From assembly GCF_000516985.1 (NCBI RefSeq), contig NW_006917107.1, positions 1 through 64,000 of the forward strand: a DNA stretch of 64,000 nt. Reading direction: 5' to 3'. The DNA comes from Pestalotiopsis fici W106-1. Taxonomy: Eukaryota; Ascomycota; Sordariomycetes; Amphisphaeriales; Sporocadaceae. The notes under the pieces are model-generated. The model was not told the origin of the DNA. It saw only the letters and a program-made list of their open reading frames with translations, and searched no databases. Positions 22,348 through 33,137 of this stretch are shown here, in pieces (within the stretch, counting starts at the first letter, position 1; each line of letters opens with the position of its first letter). The position numbers and the translations under genes were made by a program.

Positions 22348-23375
22348 ACTGTGAATATGGCGTAAACTTGCTTCGGCATATTTCGGGGCGACTCAAAAAC
22401 AGGATGGACACTTTCGAACCCCAATTATTATGGTGCATGTAGAAAATCAACGCGAAAAAGCCAACTTTTTACTTGTAAAAGTCATCAAGATGACAATTTT
22501 GAACTGGGTCCATGTCGAGCCGGATTCAATTGTCACTGCCAAGTGATACCATAGTCATGCAGGACGATGATTGGCGTTTACAACTGCATACCTTTCGTCG
22601 CAACTTTATTGCGTCGTGGCAATAAATCAATGATGTGTGCACTTTTACGCAAGGAATTATTGCGTTGAATGCAAGGCATGTCTATCTAGTTGAGTGAAAG
22701 ATGATCGTGAAGGGTAAGCTAGACTTTGCTCTAGCCAGACCATGAGTGCTAAAGGCATCAAGAAGCAAGTCCTACATTGTTGGTAAAGCGATACTTTCTG
22801 CCTTCTCGGGAGACTGAGCTGCTGATTATTGGAACCATCAATCGCTTCATAGGCAGTTGAACTAGATCAGTGACTGATAGTGACGGTGATTATGTATTCT
22901 TTTGATTGTCACTGGGGTGACATCGCTACAACACTCCCTGGTAATAAATCAAAGATACCAATAACACTCCCATGACGGTTTCAGCTTAGATTTTCCAGTC
23001 AGGTACGAGTGGAAATGAGAGCGTGTCCATTTTTAGACCTAGGCCGAGGATGACCTGTTGAACAAGACTCTGAGTATACTCGGCTCCATTTGATGGAGCA
23101 CCGCCACGCTATTCGCATATCACTAGCCACATCTGCCTCCCGATCACCCCCGCCAAGGTCGGCGATGAAAAAGAGATCATAGTGGATACATGACTCGTCA
23201 AGGACTCCGCATTTTTATGACACAAGGGCGTGTCACCGAAGACCGGGTGTTAGTCAAAAACTCCGGTTCATCTTTGGAATAGCTACTCTACTAGTATCTT
23301 TACACGCAACCACAATTGACTGGAAATTTTGCTGGTTTTTTCGAAAAGAGAAAAGCGACCAAGTCTTGCCCAAAC
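22348..23375. other. Divergent promoter region GH35 / PLP enzyme
   Basis: About 1.2 kb separate the two start codons. No further gene was seen. Confidence 0.4.
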
Positions 23376-24730
23376 ATGAGTGCCACTCAGCCAGATCTCG
23401 TCGAGGGCATGGCGCATCAGGACCCTTCGGTCTCGAGCACCAATGCCATCAATCTCGAGTCGCCGGCCACACGGCTTCATCATCTCTCGCTGTCGGCCCA
23501 GACGATTCACGCCGACGACTTTCTCAACTCGTCTCATCAGGCCGTTGCGCCGCCCATGCATGTAGCCACGACGTTTCGGTACAACAGAGATCCGGAGAAG
23601 CTCCAGGCTCATCACAATGAAAATGTTTGTTACTTTTATACTCACAAACAAGATTCATGAGACATTAATCACTAACAAGAGTTATGAAGCCCAACAACCC
23701 CCTTGATTCTCATGTGTACTCCCGCATCAGTAATCCAAACACTACACGCCTCGAGGCCATTCTCACCTCAATCCTGCGCGGACCCTCTCTGACGTACAGC
23801 TCCGGCCTCGCGGCATTCCACGCCATGCTCGTCCATCTGAATCCAAAGCGCATCGCCATTGGCGACGGCTACCATGGATGCCACGGCGTCATCAAGCTGC
23901 TCTCCAAGCTTACGGGTCTGCAAATGCTGGACCTCGACTGCCCGGATACGGAGCTGGGGCCGGGCGACGTGATCCACGTCGAGACACCCCTGAACCCGGT
24001 GGGCACGGCACGCAACCTCGAATTCTACCGAAAGAAGGCTGACCGGACGGGCGCGTGGCTGACCATTGACGCTACATTTGCGCCGCCGCCGCTGCTGGAT
24101 CCGTTCCTCTGGGGCGCCGACGTGGTCATGCACTCGGGCACCAAGTACTTTGGAGGCCACAGCGACATGCTGTGTGGCGTTCTGTCACTTGCGCCCAAGC
24201 ATAGTGATCGACTCGAGGAACTCAATTCCGAAAGACTCGTCATTGGAGGTGTGCTCGGCAGTCTCGAGGGCTGGCTGGGCGTGAGGAGCTTGAGAACACT
24301 AGAGATTCGGGTAAAGAAGCAAAGCCATGACGCAGAGAAACTGGTCCAATGGCTCTCGTCTGAGCTGGCAAAGGAGGGAAGTGCCGTGAGCAAAGTCGTG
24401 GGAGAAGTGTTGCACGCAAGCCTGCAAAAGGATGCTTTGGAAGGCGATGATGCATGGCTCAAGAGGCAGATGCCGAATGGATTCGGTCCCGTCTTTGCGT
24501 TCAAGACCAGAGACGAGCGCTCTGCCAGGATTCTACCCAGCAAGCTGCATCTCTTCCACCATGCAACCAGTCTGGGCGGCATCGAAAGCTTGATCGAGTG
24601 GAGATCCATGTCGGACGATACTTGCGATAAGCGGCTGTTGCGAGTAAGTGTCGGTATAGAAGGTTGGGAGGACCTGAAGGAAGATTTGTCGCAGGCATTC
24701 GACGCTTTGATCAAGGAGCAAAATGCATAA
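23376..24730 (+). CDS. PLP-dependent trans-sulfuration enzyme (cystathionine gamma-synthase/beta-lyase type)
   Basis: Cys/Met-metabolism PLP enzyme that makes or breaks cystathionine in sulfur amino acid metabolism. Exon 1 is 23376-23628, a probable 53-bp intron lies at 23629-23681, and exon 2 is 23682-24730, giving 433 residues. Recognisable segments: SSHQAVAPPMHVATTFRYN near the N-terminus, HVYSRISNPNTTRLE, SSGLAAFHAML, HVETPLNP, and the PLP lysine in HSGTKYFGGHSD (about Lys239). It resembles the fungal YHR112C-like group more than canonical MetB/MetC. The intron donor (GTTACT) is weak; it was chosen because it is the only donor/acceptor pair restoring frame with CTAAC close to the acceptor. 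The exact joint is therefore uncertain. Confidence 0.85.
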
Positions 24731-24988
24731 ATTTCCGCAATCATGTCCAGTCTGGAAGATGCGTTCCATATATGGCATTAGATTTCTCAATAAACTGAAA
24801 GTCATGTCCATTCCACTCCCAGTCAATGTTGGAGGATAGCAGTTCGCGTTTGCCTCGAGCCCTGCTTCGCAATCCGATCCGATATGTCGTTCGATGTCTA
24901 TCTTTAGCTCCTTCGTATATATTCGTTCATTTGGGTCTATATGATTTTTTTTTTTGGTTTCCTTTTTTATTTCCGATGCATGCTCTCA

Positions 24989-25777
24989 TCAGCGGCTAGT
25001 GATTCTAAGCAATTCCGTAACGCTGACCACTCTATATCCCTGATTTTTTGCTTCTTTCAACACCAACCTCAGCATTGGTACCGTCCAGGATCGTCGGTCG
25101 TGACATATGATGATTCCGCCGGGATGGAGCATGCTGATGATGTGCTGAGCATTGATCCACGAGTATTTGATTTGAGGGTCGTGCGGGTATATGCTGCCCA
25201 GCACCAGTCTGTAGCCCAGCTTATTGACCAGTCGCCTCATCCGGTCGCTGAAGAAGCCGGAGCCAGGTCTAAAGTACTGCGGCGGTAGTACTTTTTCGGC
25301 GGTCGCGTAGGCGGCCGTGATCTTATCCCGCACCGTCTCGATCTGCGCTGTCAACTCGTCGTCGCTGAGGGAGCGGCTCGGCTCGTCGTGCATTGCGTGG
25401 TTGCCGAGCTCGTGTCCGCTGCGGACGATATCGGCCAATATCTCCTCCCGTCCAGACACCTGGCCGCCGATGGTGAAGAATGTGGCCGTCGCATCATAGG
25501 CTTTGAGCACGCCCAAGATCTGTTCTGTGTGCTCCGATGGTGCATCGTCAATGGTCAGAGCAACCACCTTGGTCTTGGTGTCGACCTCCCATAGCACATC
25601 AGGCCAGCGTCGCGAAAAGTACCGAATCAGGGCGCGCGGGGGTTTATAGATGACGTAGAATGGGACCAGGACGAGCAGGACAATGACCAGGAGCGTGAGC
25701 AGCGTGTTCATCCTGCGTCTGCGAGCCCGGCGCCGGAGCTTGGACGGAAGACGGAAGAGCGCGGGAAAGCGCACCAT
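24989..25777 (-). CDS. Membrane-anchored polysaccharide deacetylase (CE4, NodB domain)
   Basis: Metal-dependent deacetylase that acts on chitin oligomers or related N-acetylated glycans. Single exon, 262 residues. A basic N-terminus (residues 9-22, Arg/Lys-rich) precedes one transmembrane helix (about 25-43), giving a type II membrane protein with the catalytic domain outside or in the secretory lumen. NodB motifs: TIDDAP (Asp77 base, Asp78 metal ligand), GHELGNHAMHDE around 121-132 (metal-ligand motif, with spacing differing from canonical HSxxH), RPGSGFFSD, and the C-terminal IICHD. It is shorter than secreted chitin deacetylases and has no chitin-binding module. Tail-to-tail with the PLP gene, 258 bp apart. 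Confidence 0.88.
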   Translation of the reverse strand: MVRFPALFRLPSKLRRRARRRRMNTLLTLLVIVLLVLVPFYVIYKPPRALIRYFSRRWPDVLWEVDTKTKVVALTIDDAPSEHTEQILGVLKAYDATATFFTIGGQVSGREEILADIVRSGHELGNHAMHDEPSRSLSDDELTAQIETVRDKITAAYATAEKVLPPQYFRPGSGFFSDRMRRLVNKLGYRLVLGSIYPHDPQIKYSWINAQHIISMLHPGGIIICHDRRSWTVPMLRLVLKEAKNQGYRVVSVTELLRITSR

Positions 25778-26332
25778 TGGGGTGGTTCGTCAGTCTCTCT
25801 GTATCTCTACATTCGACGAGCTTGCAGAGAGATGAATTGGTGGTTCGTGGGCGGTCTGAGTCGACGAAGAAGACCAGATTGAAGTTATCGTGGAAGCTTT
25901 GAAAGATTTCTAGATTCCCAAGCTACGATTACGATTAGAACGGTCTCGCTTTTGCTTGGCATTGGCGTGGGGGGCTGAGGCCATGCTTAGTGGCTTCTGG
26001 AATTAGGGGGCGATGGAGTTTCTTAGTGACTTGATTCAGGGGTTAGTGGCCGCCCGCCCCGTTTATGCGTCGATTGGGGACCCCCGGCCCAGCCCCCAAG
26101 CCCTACATTACCTAAATCGGTATTTGCTGGCGCTGGCGGAGCTCCAACATGCTTCAAACATACACCGGACTTGGAGGAAAGTTGTTGGTAAACTTTACAA
26201 ACAAAGGCAAGGATTTAATCATATATATATTCGACTTCTTGCTATCTGCACCCTTGTAGCCGGACTCTTGGCCATGCATAACAATCGGCACCAGTCATAC
26301 ATGATCTATTGGTGTAAGTGAGCGCCTGTGAA
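25778..26332. other. Intergenic region
   Basis: Promoter of the deacetylase and 3' flank of the GH3 pseudogene. A 102-codon open stretch at 26013-26321 has no family features and is not called. Confidence 0.4.
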
Positions 26333-28810
26333 TTAGATGGTGAATACCGTCGAGCTCCTGATATCTTCCGAGGATGATCCTACAGCCAAGGTGTATTCAC
26401 CCTTGGCAATGGACCATTGCTGTGCTGTGGTTTCCCAAAAACTGATATCCCGTCTTCTCACGCCAAATGTAACATCTGCTCCTTCACCCGCTCCAAGCTG
26501 TATCTTTTAAAAGCCGCGTAAAACGCGCAATGGCTGTCCAGCCTCCTCGGGGAAGCTTATATACAGCTGAGCAACCTCTGCGCCAGCCACGGACCCAGAG
26601 TTTTGGAGGGTCGTACTAACGGCCAGAATCTCATCAAACAAATCAGCCTGGCCACCCAGAGTGAGCACACCCATGGGATTCCGGGACGCCAACGCAGTCG
26701 CATTAGTACTCGTAACATATAAGCCGCCGTAGGAAAACGAAGTATAACTGAGTCCATGGCCAAAAGGGTACCGTACTGAAACGTTATTGGATTGAAAATA
26801 TCGATAATCGAGAAAGACGCCCTCGCTGAAATCGCATTCTGCTGTCATACAAGTCGTGGTCGGATAGTCAGTTGCGTTCTTGGCAATAGTATGTGATAGC
26901 TTGCCACTGGGGTTCACGTCTCCATATAGCACGTCCATGATGGCATTGCCACTTTCCTGTCCTAGAAGCCCCGAATAGAGCACGGTGGTAATATTCGGGT
27001 GTTCGATCCACGCCTCTAGGACGCGAGGGCCGGCAAAGTTGCCAATAACAATAGTATTGTTACAATTGGCCGCAACCGTGTTGATCATGGCATCCTGCTC
27101 CGTGTTGGATAGCTCCTTGCGATCGGAGCCTTCGCCAGAGGCTGAGTTGATAAAGGCCAGGCAAACCTCGGAATTGAGCGAGTAATTTGGAATAGATGGT
27201 GTCATTGCTGTCCCTCCTCCAAGTCCACCCATGCCGCCGCCTGCAAAACCCGTACTGCCGTTGCCCGGTATTCCGGGAATGCCGCCGCCTCCACCACCTC
27301 CTGGGAAGCCGCCACCACCTGGAAAGCCACCGCCGCCGCCCGGGATACCTGGGGATATGGGCGCAGTCTGCAACATTAGGCATTAGCTTCGATACTTGTG
27401 AAAGGCCGCTGGAGTTATACGTACATAAGTATTGTTCAAAATCCACCATATCATGCTACCGTCCTGAACAGCTCGATTGCTCAAAGAGTTGAACGGTGTG
27501 ATGAGATATGGAAACGACCCCTGTCCTGAGCCACCACCCGTTGCGCAATGCCCATCATAGGAGTCTGACGGGTATCCCCCGATACTGAATTCCATGTTCG
27601 GCCCAGCCATATTCGGGCCCGCGTGCGCCCCAAAGACAGACATGGTCCGAGGCTTGCCTAATGGTAGGCCTCGGCCGTCACTGTTATCGTTCTTTAGTAG
27701 GACCATGGCTTCTGCGCCCACTTTTCGAATCAGTTTTGAATGGTTTCCGCGCACGTCTCGGTAGTCGGTGCTCTGAACTGCCGATGGTTATTGGCCATTG
27801 TCGAGGTTCATAGCGTAGTACCCAATCACGTTCCGGACGGCCATGTCGTCTAGTCGAGCTTGAGATAGGCTTCCATTTGGGATACCTGCGAGCATAATCT
27901 GCTCACTCCAAAGTTGCCCTGATCCGTTATCAAGTCCCGCATTAGCAGACCCGTACGAGGTGGCTTGTGAGCTGACGTCTGGCAGTACCATGCCCGGGAA
28001 GCCTATGCTCGTTTTAAGATACCCGTTCAACAGTTGGCTGTTTTCGCACGAGAGAAACCCGTTTACACGGTTCATCCCACACATGACGGCCAACATTCCT
28101 GCTTTGACGGCATCTGCAAACGGCCACAGATAAACCTCGCGAATCGTTTTATCGTCGGCATTCGCCGAATAGCCTCCATTGGAGCGATTAGTTTCCTGCT
28201 CATTCAAAAGAATGTGACGACCAGTTTTAATGACGCCTGCGGAATTCATCCCAATAGTAGCTCTTCCCATGAGTATTCCGGACAAGTATGGATCGAGTGA
28301 AAACGCTTCGGGAAGCCTTCCGCCATACGGATCGCGTCCTAGAGGGCTAGCGACGGGGCTCATGATGAGGTTGAATCCCATCTGATAGAATTCATCGCCG
28401 GTCGCCCTGAACTGAGCCTCAACCAGGTCGGGATTCCAGGTCATTGTCGCGGCATTGATCATCGAAAAAGCCGAGACGAAAAGTTGCATGTTGACGCCAA
28501 CAACGCCATCTTTCTTTTGGTACGCGGCCCAGCTCTGGTTTCCCTCAAAACTCTGGCCGGTGATAATCTGTACCTTTTGTTCATTGGTCAGGCCAGCTAC
28601 AAACGACTTGGCTTTTTCATAAGCGGTAGAGTAGTCGCCAAGATCCACTGGTTATATTGAGCTTGCATTCATTTCGTGTGGGTTAGATGATTTCATGAGC
28701 TTACCGGTTCCATCCGATAGTAGCGTAGGGTAAGACGAGTTTGTTGCAGTCTGGAAACCGACTGCTACGGGAAGCACGGACAGTGCACGAAGTAATGTGC
28801 TCGGTCTCAT
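26333..28810 (-). pseudogene. GH3 beta-glucosidase-like gene with two in-frame stops
   Basis: Exons 28810-28705, 28647-27425 and 27367-26333, introns of 57 bp each. The joined frame covers 787 codons without any frameshift, beginning with a signal peptide (MRPSTLLRALSV). Two stops interrupt it: TAA at 27790-27788 (between LDNGQ and PSAVQSTDYRDVRGNHS) and TAA at 26509-26507 (between RVLRGF and KIQLGAGEGADVTF). GH3 sequence continues past both, ending at 26333 in a normal fibronectin-III-like tail. The usual KHF signature is RHI and the nucleophile loop SDW reads PDV, so the enzyme was already divergent. After intron 2 there is a Gly/Pro-rich insertion of about 50 residues. It is probably a recently inactivated gene; sequencing error at two sites is the alternative. 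Confidence 0.75.
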
Positions 28811-29946
28811 GATGTGGGTGCAATGTCAAGGTGATGGGTTTCGAGACCATCAAACTACCGACTAGGCCCGTGGGATATCATTGAACATTTATGAATACTA
28901 CACCTGGGACATCACTCATGCTGCTTTTGAACATACATACTTGTAGCGAGAAATAGTTCCGAGGGTAAGAATCATGTCTCGATTACCTGTTCATCGACTC
29001 AGATTGGCACCACGCGTCTGGTGTATAAATGAGGTTCTTCTTTCGAGGTGTACATTCCTATTGTGTCTCGCATCCGGCTGAGTCATTGCGTTTTCTTCAC
29101 GTGAAGAGATGACAAAGGATCGTTGGAGAAATCGCGAAAATGATCGTTGGGGATCTCGAACGGGACTGAATTGAGGTTGGTCAACAGCCATGCTGACTCA
29201 AGCGGACATTGTCTCGTTGGTATTCTGACGAGCGGCCTCAATACCGCAAGAGGAAATGACAGATTAGGAAATTTAGGCGTTGATAAAGAAGTCGGAGAAT
29301 TCTAGTATATGCATGCGCGTAATGTGGGGGCGAGCCTGTAATTGCTCGCGAATATCTTCTCATTAGGAAGATGAAAGCTCGAGCCGAAACTGGGGAATCT
29401 CAAAGTCGACAAAGATTACGTGGCAACCAGTATGTAATGATTCTTACAAGAAGGCAACATCATGAATTATCATCGATTGCATTTCAGCTGGACTGCCATC
29501 ATCCATCTACTGATAGCATCGATCAACTTTTCGCAGTGTCTGCAAGTCGTACCTATTCGATAATCCAGACCGGTATAGAGAGCAATCCACGTAGCTATAC
29601 TTTAGATAGGAGCTCGGGCGGCAAGGTACCTGGAGGTGACGGCCGTACGTCTTGATGGGCATCAGCAATATGGTACAAATCATGGGAACAAAGACCTTGT
29701 TTCTCTGGTGCAAAACAAGACGTCCCATTGTAATTGGTCTTTATACTGCTATCACAAAGAGTGGCTCGCTGTGAAATGTTGATCTACTATATAACGTCTG
29801 CACCACTGACCAGGAATCTGGTTGGCAAGCACTTCAATTCTTACTAAATATTCACTACCACGAGCAGACACCTTGCAACTCCAAAACTGGTTTCCGAGAA
29901 CCCATTCCTGGCCAAATCAACAAAGAAAAAAAAAAGGTAAGTAAAA
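28811..29946. other. Intergenic region
   Basis: 1.1 kb between the divergent GH3 pseudogene and the small plus-strand gene. Only short ORFs without features are present. Confidence 0.4.
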
Positions 29947-30351
29947 ATGGGTTCCCATCAGTCCCGTGAGTCGCACGCTGCCCCAGAGGCCCTACCAGGC
30001 CACATGGGCGTCACGCTGCTTCATCTGCTGAAGACGGCCGCCAAGCTCAAGCGCGACGTGAAATTCTCCCTCTGGTACCCCGTCATGCTTGAATTGCAAG
30101 ACTTTGCCAATGTTCTGGATGATTTGGTCATGGACGGCCACGGGAGCTACTTTTCGGAAAAGCTCATGGCCGATGAGTTTATGAAGGATCGGAACTCCGA
30201 CTATGCTAGTGATGCTTCGACGGATCGGGCCCTGCAGGAGATTGGCCAGCAACTCCCGCCACATGATGACATGCTGACGGCAGAAGTACAAAAGTTGGTC
30301 GATGGTGAGTGGATGAAGTTCACTGCAGCTGTGGTGAGAAGGATTTGGTAA
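29947..30351 (+). CDS. Hypothetical protein, predicted N-myristoylated
   Basis: 134 residues, not recognised. The N-terminus MGSHQS fits the N-myristoylation pattern (Gly2, small residue at 6, no acidic residue at 3), so membrane association is possible. The body is helical and rich in Leu and charged residues (HLLKTAAKLKRDVKF, LQDFANVLDDLV). No signal peptide or transmembrane helix. A perfect splice donor (GTAAGT) sits 5 bp before the ATG, so a 5'UTR intron could remove this ATG, and a second strong donor (GTGAGT) lies near codon 119, so the C-terminus may differ. Reality of the gene rests on the 134-codon open frame and coherent composition. Confidence 0.5.
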   Translation: MGSHQSRESHAAPEALPGHMGVTLLHLLKTAAKLKRDVKFSLWYPVMLELQDFANVLDDLVMDGHGSYFSEKLMADEFMKDRNSDYASDASTDRALQEIGQQLPPHDDMLTAEVQKLVDGEWMKFTAAVVRRIW

Positions 30352-30693
30352 AGTTGAGTGGTAAGTATTGATGACAGTATACCTGTTCAAGTGACATTCC
30401 TTGGAGGTCCCATGAGAGATTTCGTACACGCCAGCACATAGATCAGAAAACTTGTACAAATAATTTCAATGAACATTATACGATATCATTCATGCTCGAC
30501 TATATACAATATCCCCCCAAGTGATTTTATAGCTGAAACGACCAGTGATCGGATTTATGCAGCCATGATGAATGCAGTATAATCTACAGATCTCGTCATC
30601 ACGTGTCTCATGTCAAACGGTGCTCCACCGGCTTTTCTGCTCGGTGAAAAAACATTATGTACAGCTTCGTGTTTCTTATCTTGCATGCCTCGC
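30352..30693. other. Convergent 3' intergenic region
   Basis: 3' flanks of the small plus-strand gene and the CorA-like gene. Nothing else was seen. Confidence 0.4.
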
Positions 30694-33137
30694 CTAGACC
30701 GCTCGCGACGGCGAAAGCGTTCGAGGTTCACGTGCAAACGATATCGTCCTCATCCGCGTCGCCATGCCATCGCCAGGGTCCTGACCAATAAAGTCATTAT
30801 CCTTGCCCATCGTCGTGCTAGCGCTAAAGTTGACACCGTTGTTGCGTTTGTGGTTCTGCGAGTCAATGCTCAGGGTCCTCCGCCGCATCGAGCCTAGAAT
30901 GGTTGAGTTGGAGGTGCTACCGGCACCGCTTCGCTGGAATAGGCTGAAAAAGTCCTGCGTAAAAGAAGTCTCCAATTCGCGCGGCTTACCGTCGGTCGTC
31001 CAGTACCGCTCGTTGCTGAGCTCCATGCTCAGGTGTCGCCGGAAGAAGCGGTCTTGGTTCACCCACCAGGCTCTCCAAAGCACCACAATAAAGATGGTCA
31101 GGGGCAATGTGAATGCCCAATACACCCAGAATAATGGCATGATGACAGGGTGAGGGTACTCATCCCCTGGGGCGTCGTCGCCGAGAGCGCTGTCGCTGGC
31201 GGTGCCCCACTCCCAGTCAAACATTGAGATGCCGAACAAACTGCTAATGAACTCGCCCGGCAGGAAAATAGCTGTAATGACAGCCAGAGCCTTCATCGAC
31301 GAACTGTCTCTAGTAGAAGCCACTGCCATGCGGGCGTTCAGGTTGTTGTCTTCCTGAGCCATTTTCGAGTAGATCTGCGATAGTTTTGTCAGTATGAATC
31401 ACTACAATGTATGGGTGTTGAAGGTCTTACAATGTCAATCTGTGCGCGACAACGCAGTTCCGACATTCGTCTGTCCGTCTCAAGCGATGTACATAGCCGC
31501 CACGTACAATCAAGATACTGCCGGATCTCGTGCCAGTGATTGGAAAGCTCATTCTCGTCGTCTTCTGGGAGCGCCGATCTACTGGCATTCTGCTGTCTCA
31601 ACTCCATCATGCGATTATCGAGTTCATCGCCCGCTTGAATAAGAAGCTTGACGGCTCGCTCCATCCATCGGAGCGTATCGAGTAGTTGAATCGCACCCTT
31701 CAATACATCGTGTGCCTCCTTCATAAGATGAATTGTCTGCGGTGGTATGTAATCATCGTCGAGCTCTTTGGGGAATTCACGTTCCGAGGAGGAGCGATCC
31801 TCATGGTTGCGCCCCATCCTGTCGGCAACAGCAACCTTGAACGTGCTTAGCCGCTTGAGCGGACTGAGCGGCTGGTTTTCACTCTTGGCCGACAGTCTCC
31901 GGGCGGCCTCGGCGGCCTCGGCGGCGGCACGCCTAGGACTCCCGGTCAAGTCGTCCACTCGGCCTTCTAGTTCGAGAACCTCGCCATTGTTTGCTACCAC
32001 TGCCTCTTCGGTTCGGAGAAGCTGGACCTGGAGCAAGACTGTTGGGAGCACAAGTGGATGTGCCCACCGGTCACGACTAGCATCAAGACGACGTTCATAT
32101 TCGTCCAGCGATTCTTCGTCGTGCCATCTCGTGTCAAAAGAGCGCCTGATCAGTGCCGTCGTGGTGCGATTCCGTAACTCATATTTCATGGAGAGAAAGT
32201 CATACGGAGGCTGTGGGTGGTTGGAAAAACTGAGAATAAGGTCTTGATGTCATGTTGTTAGCATGGGGACGCTGAAGCCAGGTCATGTCAACATACTCAA
32301 GACATCCCGGCGGGGGTTCCAGAACATGGACTCGACAGTGATTCTTTGGGCCGAGGAAAGAGTCCCCGAGTGGAGTCCGAGAGATTCATAATCATTAACC
32401 GTGAGAAAGAGTCCGTCGGGAGTGCTGGCGGCCGAATCGAGGTTGTTGGGGCGAATCCGGCGATTTGCAATGATCTGCCGTACCCTTGCCTGTAAACGGG
32501 ATTTGCCTTTTGGGGCCGCTGTAAAGTTACCCTGTCCATGTGTGAGTCAAAATTCAGAGTTGTAGTGGCATGGGCATTGTCCAATGTAATTGTTCTAGGT
32601 TGGGACCGTGCACATGGTAAACCATGCCACTGAGGCAGAGTTTTGCGACGTCGACCGACTTACCTCATCATCTAGCCCGTGCCCATTCCTCATGGCATCG
32701 TGAAACATGCGCAAGCCGTCATCATCCTTGGACATGATGGACGGCGAGACCGGCTCATCGAGTGCGTCCGGGGCCGAAAAGACGGCATACTCATGGTACG
32801 ACAACTGACTCTCGCCATCGGTAAGCAGCAAGTCCTTGACCAGCTCCCGGAGGTCAAAGTGGAACAGGTTCAGCTCATGGAGTCTAGGCTGACGGCGCCG
32901 TCCTGAGCCTGGCGGTACTGGACCAGCCAAATCGGCAGACGGCACGAGAGAGCCACGACGGGTGGCCGGCACGTTTGGCGTCGAACTCCCCCGTCGGACG
33001 GGGTTGGGGCGGCTACCACGACCACCGTGGTTATTTTGTGGTCCGACGGACGGCTGGTGCGTCGTCGCCGAGCTGAGGGACGTGTCTAGCTCGTCGAGAT
33101 TATACTCCATGCTAACATTCAGCGCTCGGCTGGCCAT
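30694..33137 (-). CDS. CorA-like divalent-cation transporter family protein
   Basis: Membrane protein of the CorA/Mg2+-transporter superfamily as found in fungi. Exons 33137-32664, 32531-32297, 32242-31431 and 31374-30694, introns of 132, 54 and 56 bp, total 733 residues. The N-terminal 160 residues are disordered (Arg/Ser/Pro-rich). A long helical region (about 240-510) includes the conserved block ERAVKLLIQAGDELDNRMMELRQQN. Two closely spaced C-terminal transmembrane helices lie at about 535-558 and 584-606, the CorA topology. After helix 1 the sequence is FGISMF, lacking the canonical GMN motif, so transport activity is uncertain. The third exon acceptor (ATCAAG, 13 nt after GCTAAC) was chosen to keep frame. 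An additional upstream exon is possible (see findings). Confidence 0.85.

Noticed and set aside
26013..26321. 102-codon plus-strand ORF
   Set aside because: No signal, domain or codon pattern, and it lies in the deacetylase promoter region.
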